Source of the DNA: Adiantum capillus-veneris
Taxonomy: Eukaryota; Streptophyta; Polypodiopsida; Polypodiales; Pteridaceae
Reading direction: 5' to 3'
NCBI GenBank assembly: GCA_014529385.2
Contig: CM043959.1
Span: 88,562,029 to 88,626,028, forward strand
Length of the DNA stretch: 64,000 bases
Shown in pieces: positions 56,509 through 64,000 of the stretch. Made by a program: the position numbers and the translations under genes. Numbering within the stretch: the first letter of the stretch is position 1; every line of letters starts with the position of its first letter. The notes under the pieces were generated by a model. The model did not search any database. It was given only the letters and a program-made list of their open reading frames with translations, and was not told where the DNA came from.

Positions 56509-56912
56509 AGGGGGGACCAAGCATGAGAGCGGAGTATACTCTCCCACACACACAAACACATAAACACATTCTCTCATTGTGTGGAGTGCAAAGTGCAAGA
56601 TCTCCATCTCCTTCTCCAAGCTTGTGGAGAAGCCTACACCAACACTCTTGGCTATGGAATGCAAATCCAACCAAGAGCCATGCTTATATGCTTAAGCTTT
56701 CCATCTTCTTCATTTTCATTACTATGCTATTATGCTATGATAATCAAGAAGAGTCATGATAAGTGAGGAACTATTGACTCTTCTTGCTCACTATTATGTT
56801 GCTACCATCAATTAAGTTCACCCTCTATGTTCTCAAAGTGATCTCACAAAAATACTCACTCTAATTCTCTTAATTCCTCTATTATCAAAGTTCATAGGCC
56901 ATCTTCATTACA
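55675..56912 (+). repeat. Gypsy-A 5' LTR, plus strand (1238 bp)
   Basis: Starts TGTCATAAAATATAATATT and ends TTCATTACA. It matches the inverted LTR at 48102-49497 but lacks about 250 bp near its 3' part. It contains a (GA)n tract (56470-56504). A primer site TGGGTATCAGAGC (56913-56925, one extra G) follows. Confidence 0.9.
56470..56504. repeat. (GA)n microsatellite in the gypsy-A LTR
   Basis: About 17 units. The same LTR position in the minus copy carries a C-run/CTCTCT tract, so the tract has changed independently. Confidence 0.95.
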
Positions 56913-57325
56913 TGGGTATCAGAGCATTTGGTTTCTCTTTTCTTGCTTAAGAAGAGAGGTCCTTAAGTAGCCTATTAATGGTTGATGTTTTTAATTATAT
57001 TAAGGTAAGCGGGATTGGGATCTATTATCGGTTTTGTTGAGCCCACTATGTAGGATATGGTGCACACCTTGGGATATTTGGTCTTAATAATGGGGTCTTT
57101 TATACTTGCCTATGGCTTTACCATTATTGACCCATAAGAAGTTCAAAAGGAGCTATCCCTCGGTAATTCTGCTATGTTAGACCCACCCGAATACTCTCTA
57201 TAATTAACCAATTTGAGTCGTGGGTGTAGATACTTAAGTGCTTATTTTCAAAGGCTAAGAGGGATAGAAACTAAGGTTTTGAATTGCCAAAGGATACACT
57301 AAGTAAACACATAAGTATAATTAAC

Positions 57326-58028
57326 ATGGCTGACAATAACCAAGAGAGTAGAATGAACATTGATAACTTTGATTTTGTGCATGAAGGTGCTAATGATGAT
57401 GCCCCCATGTTTATCAATTATCTTGTTACTAGGTTGCATCAAGCTATGGGAAACCCTACTTTGCAAGCTGAAATTACTCAACAACTTCATGCTTATGCGA
57501 TTTCCCTTCCTCTCTAAGAGGAGAGAGAGTTTAGGAGGCCGTCAACCCATAGTCCTTCTCCTCGTCAATCTGAAAGGGAAGAGAGGAAACAAAGGAAGAA
57601 AAAGGCAAGAAAGAGGTCACCCCACTTCTTTTGCCTTTTCAACTTCCTCCTTCTCTGACAAAATCTATGTCTATTCTCCTAGAGAATACAAGAGGGGAGG
57701 ACATCGCAAATCATACCTTGCATGGCAAAGATCACAAAAGCTCAAGAAGTTCAAAGAGGGAGGAAAGAGTATCTCTTTTCTCACTTATGATGTCACCTTT
57801 GGTGCCACCGACAAAGTATTGGCCTTCATCCAACTATTTGATGCGGCCTTTGGAGATGAGGGCTTCACGGAGTCCTCCAAGATACACCATGTAGCTATAC
57901 ACTTCCAGAAATCTGCTCGTCTATGGTGGGCTAGCCTTCGTGGCAATGATAAGCCCCAAAGACATGGAAAACTCTACGAGTTTTCATCATGAAGCAATTC
58001 CTTGCAAGCGATACAAAGGACAAAGTGT
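57326..58028 (+). pseudogene. Gypsy-A gag, truncated
   Basis: The ATG at 57326 gives MADNNQESRMNIDNFDFVHE; the frame is open upstream to 57284 with no earlier conserved Met needed. The N-terminal part ends at TAA near 57515. After a shift, the basic linker (KGKRGNKGRKRQERG, other frame) and then FIQLFDAAFGDEGFTESSKI and ARLWWASLRGND are readable to about 57950. Similarity to the minus copy stops at about 58028, inside gag. No pol follows. Confidence 0.87.
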
Positions 58029-58029
58029 A

Positions 58030-58700
58030 AACACCTTGGCATGCTTTAATGTCAACTTTGATCCCTAAAATTTCCCTTTAGACATCATACACGTATAATG
58101 TCTATCTGGGCAGAATAAGGTGAAACTCACTCCAGAGGTCCCTCACTACACTGGTAACCCACAATAACTTTAAGAATTTAAATCCAACACTTTTTGTGCT
58201 AACTATGATCAATTTAAGAAATCACTTTGCCTAGATCCATCTTGTGGTCTTTATAAGCCCACAAATGCTTCAAATTCAATGAAATTTGGCCGATATGCTT
58301 CCTAGATTCTCTAGAACACAAGGGTGCACTCATATATAACTCTTGACCCAAAATATGGCCTTTAAGACATCATACGTGTATAATGTCTAGGTGGTAAGAA
58401 TGAACTTCTATTGCTACCCTAGGTGCCCTTGATGTGTACAACATGAATATGTACTCGCATCAAATTTCGGATGTCAAAATTGCACCTTATCACCACTTTC
58501 TGACAAGGAATCCCTCAAAAGAGTAAAATCCTCTCAACACTCAATCTATATGCCCAAATGAAATGAAATTTTGTTTATGTGCTCAAGACATCATCTAAAA
58601 CATGGGTGTAAAGTCAAAAGTTCATTTTAGCTGCCATAATTCCCTTCAGCCATCATATGCGTATGATATCTGATGATGAATTTTTGGACATAATTCATTT
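58030..58700. repeat. Three diverged repeats of about 284 bp, each with a palindrome
   Basis: Each unit contains an imperfect 22-bp palindrome with arms GACATCATAC and GTATAATGTC: 58081-58102, 58366-58387 and, more diverged, 58649-58670 (steps 285 and 283). Units also share an AATGAAATTT box and ACACAAGGGTG/ACATGGGTGTA boxes upstream of the palindrome. Non-coding. Confidence 0.8.
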
Positions 58701-60074
58701 ACAAGCATCCCCAAGTCTCTAGCACTAGTTCTCAAGCACTTTTATTAATTTTCATGGAAAAAAAATGCTCATAATCACAAGTTTTTCTTTGTTCTATTTC
58801 CGACCCTCCGTCTTTTGTCTTTTGGGTGCCATGGGTGGGTCAAAACCGTAAACTCAAGGTGTAATTAAGGTAAAACCCCCCTTCTGAACACTCTAGTGTA
58901 GTCAGATTTTTCAAATTTATAGAGTTGCAATTTTTCTACATAGAACCCTTGTGCATGATCTCTTATAGACACAACACCAACCACTCATGCAAAAATTTCA
59001 ACAAAAACTTATTTATTGTACTTTTTCCTTAAAAGCAGACTTTTTCATGATTTTAAATGAGAACAAGCACTTCAACAAATAGATCAATGATGAATAGCAC
59101 TATATCAAAATCAGATCACTTATCTAAAGCTACTCCTACACATCATATGGGGTTTTGCATTTATGAGTAGAAAAACACTTCACTGCCACACACGGATTAG
59201 TAAATGCTTTTATCACCTCGCAAATCACTGGACCACCAACAACTACTCTAATCTATAACTAATACTACAAATCCTAACTAAATCTATCTAGTCGTAGACC
59301 CTCGGCAAGGCACACGCTTTGTGGCTATCCACTTGATCTCAAAATATCCTCTTTTGGATCCACTTAAGAAGAAATTCTCTCTTTAGCCAAAACTAAAGCA
59401 AGCAACCATCACACGAGTGTTAGTAGGGTCACGTAGTCAAGTCCTTCTGTCCTCGACAGTGGCGCCAATGTTGCGGCAGTGCATGCAACACTACCTAGAT
59501 CAACATAGATGACACGATAGGAGCACGGAGGCAATCTCTTTAGCTTGTCAGCCTGAGATCATTCCACACATACAACACTATGGAAGGCCAACTAAACCAC
59601 AATCAAGAATCTCACTGCCCTCAACTACACCACCCAACCCACATATACACAAACGAAAGAAAACTCACCAAACTATACTAGAATTGTAAGAAACTTAAGG
59701 AACACCATCCCCTCACTAGGATACACCTATCCCAAAGCCTCTACACTCAAAACTCTCACTCTAGATCTATCTGCAAAAAACGTGTATGAAGACAGAGCAG
59801 AATTTCAAAAGTTCCCGAAACTGAAATCTATGAGTATCTTTGCGTAGCTTATGTTGCCATGATTCTAATGACTACTTGCATGCAAAAAAGAGACATCGTT
59901 TAGTACACTTATGACCACAAATATCTCGTAGATGCCTTAGCACGCATGCTACATTCTGCGTGGAATGCTTGGTGTTGATGCATAGCTCTCAGTGAGCCTA
60001 CAACAATGGTACATTCGGCTCTCCAATGCGATGAGTGAGCGGGAAGTAGCACCAGGAGGAAGCTCTTGCTCTTG
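58701..60074. other. No recognised gene
   Basis: Many stops in all frames. TGGCGCC at 59460-59466 followed by AATG resembles an LTR primer site of another type, but no LTR ends or gag accompany it. A TGTTGC/GCAACA inverted pair lies at about 59470-59491. Confidence 0.5.
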
Positions 60075-60093
60075 CTCTCTCTCTCTCTCTCTC
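60075..60093. repeat. (CT)n microsatellite
   Basis: About nine to ten CT units. Confidence 0.9.
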
Positions 60094-60471
60094 ATACATA
60101 GTCGACGATAGCTTAATCAAAACTTGATTATAATAAAGTACTCCTTACAAAATGACCTAGGTATCTTATATACTAAGGCTATCATAGGTTAAACCAAAAT
60201 AGACTTCAAAGAATCAAATGGCTTTGTATTTACAATTTAGAAGTGCCATTGCACACCAGCTCTTACAACTAGAATAACTACTCATTACAAATGATGTTTT
60301 TAATCACAATCCGCATCATTTCACAACTCTCAAGAAATAAGACTTTGGTATAGAAGTTGAGTTATGTTGTGCTATTGACCCATGGGTCAACAACTCTCAA
60401 CCACTAAGTTTAGTCATACCTTCTCTAAACACTGTTGGCAAGGAATTTTCTTGTTGCATAGCTTAAATAAG

Positions 60472-60473
<2 letters not shown>

Positions 60474-60505
<32 letters not shown>

Positions 60506-60672
60506 CCATAACGTTTTAATATCACCAAAATAAATAGTGCAACACACACACACACACACACCCATAACGTTTTAACACCACCAAAGTAAATAAATTAAAA
60601 TAACTATCTAATGAGTTTTGAGAAGGGGAGATGGACACACACACACACACACACATACACACACACACACAC

Positions 60673-60730
<58 letters not shown>
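60474..60730. repeat. (CA)n and (GA)n cluster with a local duplication
   Basis: (CA)n at 60474-60504 and 60542-60561 are each followed by CCATAACGTTTTAA and CACCAAA.TAAATA, so a segment of about 65 bp is duplicated. (CA)n then (GA)n follow at about 60634-60730. Confidence 0.93.
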
Positions 60731-60733
<3 letters not shown>

Positions 60734-60992
60734 CATTGTTCTTAAAGGTTAGATTGACCTATGGGACCAAATACAACATGTAGCATGTTTGAAGACTATG
60801 GTTATATTGGTGGCAATTGACAATTTGAATCCATGAAGTTTTTGGGAGAGAATTTAATGTAAGCCATGGTCATAGCTAAAATGTAAGAAACGCAAGTTTG
60901 ATGTGACCAAAAGTTAAGCACTTAAGTAGGGTATGATGCATAATATGAAATTTTCAAGGGACATAATGTGCAGACAAAAAGAGACTCTCCTA

Positions 60993-61255
60993 CATTGCCT
61001 CAATGTTCGATCTCACATTTAAGGGAGTAGGAGCTAAGCCAAATGGTTGGTATGATATAGAGTGTGCATAAGGGAATAGGCTCAAACATGTAAATGGTTG
61101 AATATAATTTTCTCAATGTAAATCGAACATTGCCTCAATGTTCGATCTCACATTTAAGGGAGTAGGAGCTAAGCCAAATGGTTGGTATGATATAGAGTGT
61201 GCATAAGGGAATAGGTTCAAACATGTAAATGGTTGAATATAATTTTTCCTTTCAA
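60993..61255. repeat. 135-bp tandem duplication
   Basis: 60993-61127 is repeated from 61128 (CATTGCCTCAATGTTCGATC ... GAATATAATTTT), nearly identical. Confidence 0.95.
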
Positions 61256-63400
61256 AGAGGAACGTGATTTTTTAATTTAGGGGGAGAGGGAGAGAGAAAT
61301 CAATGACACATGATTTTAGGTAACAACCTAAATTTTGAACAACATCCTTTAGTTTAGCATAATGGCCAGAACACTTGCAAAAATAAACCTTATCTTGCTT
61401 TCATTTCTATCACACATTAAGGTGCAAATGGCATGAAAGTGCATTGAAAAGATAGTATGCACCTTATCATACCAAGCTGCTTATGCATTGTTGTGATTAG
61501 GTCACGATGTAAACTATTACCATGGCTGTGTACAAAACATAAATAGAGATGCAAGCAAGTGAGGCATCTAAATATCAACATAGATGGAAGGGTCAATCAC
61601 ATTCTTCATATTAAAGAAAGCCAACTTATCTCTTTGAAATTTGAAGTTCTCTTGGTATATTGTAAATTATGAGACCTAATCTTTTCACAAGTCCACTCTT
61701 AGACATGAAATGTTTTATAATTACCCAGTGTAGCGGCTATGGGTCTTCATGTTTGAAAATTTGTTGACTTACCCACTTTGTATTTCTAGGCTTGGTAGCA
61801 CTTTAAGTTTTTTAAAATGTGAATAATGCAAGTGGGAAATATGGATATGCTCATCTTGCTCCGAAAGTTTGACACGCTTGGTAACTTTCTATTTGCGATG
61901 CATGGCATATAGTGATGCATAAATTGAAGTGATCAAAATTAAATCTTGGTATGTGGCCATGATATTTGAGTAACAAGCATCAAGCCTACAAACTTTGAAG
62001 AAATTTGGGGTCCGTTTGGCATTTTTTCCACAAAAAATGCATGTTGGGGGTTGAAACTATCCCAAAATGGCCCTATAAAAGCCAACATATGGGTCCAAAT
62101 GGTGTGAAAGACTGAATTTTGACACGTCACTCATGGTGGTGTGGATGTATAAGCTAGGGGATGCTTTCTTGAACAAATACCATCTTTGAGTGCAACAAAG
62201 AGCAAGGTCTCTACATGTAGTCCACTGTAATCTCAACTTGTTCGCTTCCTATTTTCGAGTGTGTGAAGGAGTGAATGAGGTTTTCTTTTCTTCAATTTTT
62301 CACTTAGGAGAGTCTGTGGAAGTTTTGACGTATCCACGTATGTTTGTGTGTGAGAGGAATTGAGGGTAGAACTTTCTACAAGACAATCTGACCTTGTATC
62401 AGTGACATTGAGGTTGAGACTACACCAAAGAGTACAATAGAGTGGAGTTTGGTGTTGCCTTTGTAATGGTTTGAGAGTAGCCTTCCTATGGCTAGAGATA
62501 TGGTGTTTTTGATGATCCTTCTTGTGTCTTTTGGTGGTCGTTGACTGTGATTCTAAGCTTTGATCAATTCGACTCACTTCCGAGTGTTTGAGAGCAGACA
62601 TGGACTTGTAGTTCAATACGTTTGAAGCTTGAGCCAAGTGTGGAGAGGTTTATTGGTTTCTTGAGTGGTCTTGTGTGAGATAAAGAGGACAAAAGAGTTC
62701 CTTGTGTTGTGCTAAGTGAAGGTGTGTGAGTGTGTGCACGGTGTCTTTTCCTCCATGAATGGGATAGATTCTGTTGGTTTTTAAATGTCACCCTTGTCTT
62801 TCCAATTTGTAGGATTTCATGACTTCTTAAGATGAAAACCGGTAGTAGAGTTTGCGATGGAGCGGCTCTTGTTTCGCTTTGCTGCCTGCAAGGCCATGGA
62901 GCTGGGATGCTCGCGGATGGTGCTGCGGTAGGGCGGAGCGAGGGTTGAGCATGCTGGTGTCGTGTTCTTGAAGGTGTTTGAGGGCTGAGTACTTAGGTGG
63001 GAGGCTCTAGGAAGATCGCCCCTTCTTGCATGTGGCCTCCTCAAGTCGGCGCCCTCATTTTCTGGAACTGGCAAAGATCATCTCTCCTGGATCTGTAAAG
63101 CTCTAAAACGGAGGTTTCTCTCTTTTATGGTTCTGTTGTGGATGGGGTCATGATGCTAGTGGAGGGGAGGCTCATTGGTGGTAGCATTTGTGTCAATTCA
63201 TGGCATCCCAGTGGCTTGCTTCCCCCTTGATGGAAGCTGCGAGGCTTACCTTAATACCCCGATCGTGGTGTGGTCTCCGGAGTTTTATGGTTGTGGCTGA
63301 CTGTCATGTCTTCTGGTGGCTCGATCTACGAGGTGATGGAGGATCATGCCTCCCCCCTTATGTGATTTTTACTGGTAGGTCTATGGTATGTTTAGCTCCA
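61256..63400. other. No recognised gene
   Basis: No conserved domain or convincing long frame on either strand. GC rises at 62830-63350, where open frames appear on both strands, but without motifs. Confidence 0.5.
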
Positions 63401-63645
63401 CTGATTGCTTGTTCTGCTTAGCTCTCGATCTATTGTAATGGATCATCCTGAGGTGACTTCCTCGTAGGGTGGCATCCCTGCTGGTTTCTGTGGTGACAGC
63501 CTCATGATGCTTTGTTGCATTGGTACATATTGATGTGGTTTGTCTCGACTCATAGTTCTGGTTCTTTTTGGATGTGGAGGTGTATTTTTTGGAACCCTGG
63601 CTCAAAATTACGACCAGGGCGAAGGTTGTTAATTTTTTTTTTATG
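63401..63645 (+). other. Possible retroposon 3' tail
   Basis: A G/T-rich stretch ends in GGGCGAAGGTTGTTAA, a T9-T10 run and ATGGTCAATATAATC, which recalls the 3' end of some plant non-LTR elements. No coding motif and no target duplication confirm it. Confidence 0.2.
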
Positions 63646-63929
63646 GTCAATATAATCAACTCACAAATGTGAGTACTGAAAGAAACAAGTGAAGGGTCAC
63701 AGTGGCTTTCTAAAACAATAAGAAAGTGATAAAATCATTAGGTTGAGTTTAACTAGAATTATATAAGGTGAAGCATTGTTCGAGAATGTCTCTTTTATTA
63801 AGTGACCGGCGAGTGTCCTCCTTGCAAAGAAGCAAACCAAAAGTACTAGCAAATTTTTTGAAATTTGCAGGATTCTTGAACTAAGTTTGACATCATTGCA
63901 CCGATTTTTCTTCTCTTTACCAAGGTTTG

Positions 63930-63930
63930 C

Positions 63931-63967
<37 letters not shown>

Positions 63968-63985
63968 TACACATACACACACATA
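63930..63985. repeat. (TC)n then (AC)n microsatellite
   Basis: About 11 TC units followed by interrupted AC units, running towards the end of the window. Confidence 0.95.
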
Positions 63986-64000
63986 TCTATGTAATACATA

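Noticed and set aside
59460-59490. TGGCGCC as an LTR primer site
   Set aside because: No LTR pair, TG..CA ends or gag/pol nearby; one short match is not enough.
63188-63421. Open frame of 77 codons near the right end
   Set aside because: No motif, frames also open on the other strand, and no homologue recognised.

Overview
The window looks like a stretch of a large, repeat-rich land-plant nuclear genome. The evidence is several families of Ty1/copia and Ty3/gypsy LTR retrotransposons primed by initiator-Met tRNA (primer sites of the TGGTATCAGAGC type), a plant-type LINE fragment, small inverted-repeat elements, many long (GA)n/(CT)n and (CA)n microsatellites, and introns with GT..AG borders. 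I found no clearly intact host gene and no RNA gene. A Penelope-like reverse transcriptase relic and a DFAENY-class transposase relic would fit a fern, lycophyte or similar non-flowering plant, but that is a weak guess.

Layout. 1-2377: 3' part of a decayed copia element (copy 1) with its LTR. 2555-4833 (-): a broken reverse-transcriptase gene of an unusual, possibly Penelope-like class. 5684-7980: nothing recognised apart from one 90-bp tandem duplication. 7985-9979 and 15654-17170: one tandem array (unit about 360 bp) split by a complete copia element (10574-15653, 227-bp LTRs, target-site duplication ATAAG) and by two small inverted-repeat elements. 17172-18000 (-): a gypsy RT fragment. 18240-20932: copia copy 3, cut by copy 4 (20933-21755). 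21960-23540: a lone, diverged gypsy-A LTR. 25165-33130 (-): a decayed gypsy element (gypsy-B) with a duplicated integrase zinc finger and a second protease-like domain after the integrase. 33147-35355: copia copy 5, abutting the gypsy-B gag.

36690-44504 is the most unusual part. It holds a plus-strand transposase-like gene relic (DFAGNY ... HGKGEHDGAG signature), then minus-strand exons of an FCP1/HAD phosphatase-like protein and of a coiled-coil/RING-like protein. Three minisatellite arrays, all built on the core AAGTACC/GGTACTT, are interleaved with these genes; two of them occupy introns. This may be one large DNA element with captured cargo.

44645-49497 (-) is a gypsy-A element. It forms a large inverted repeat with the plus-strand gypsy-A piece at 55675-58028. 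Between them lie a 431-bp inverted-repeat element (49508-49938), a LINE fragment (50070-51182, -), long (GA)n tracts and a duplicated block rich in poly-C. 58030-58700 carries three diverged repeats of about 284 bp, each with an imperfect 22-bp palindrome. The rest, to 64000, is non-coding with microsatellites and one 135-bp tandem duplication.

Every retroelement reading frame seen here is broken. In the copia family most of the aligned nonsense changes are CAG to TAG, as expected from deamination of methylated CHG cytosines. The genes therefore do not work together as a pathway; the window records repeated insertion, nesting, truncation and decay.
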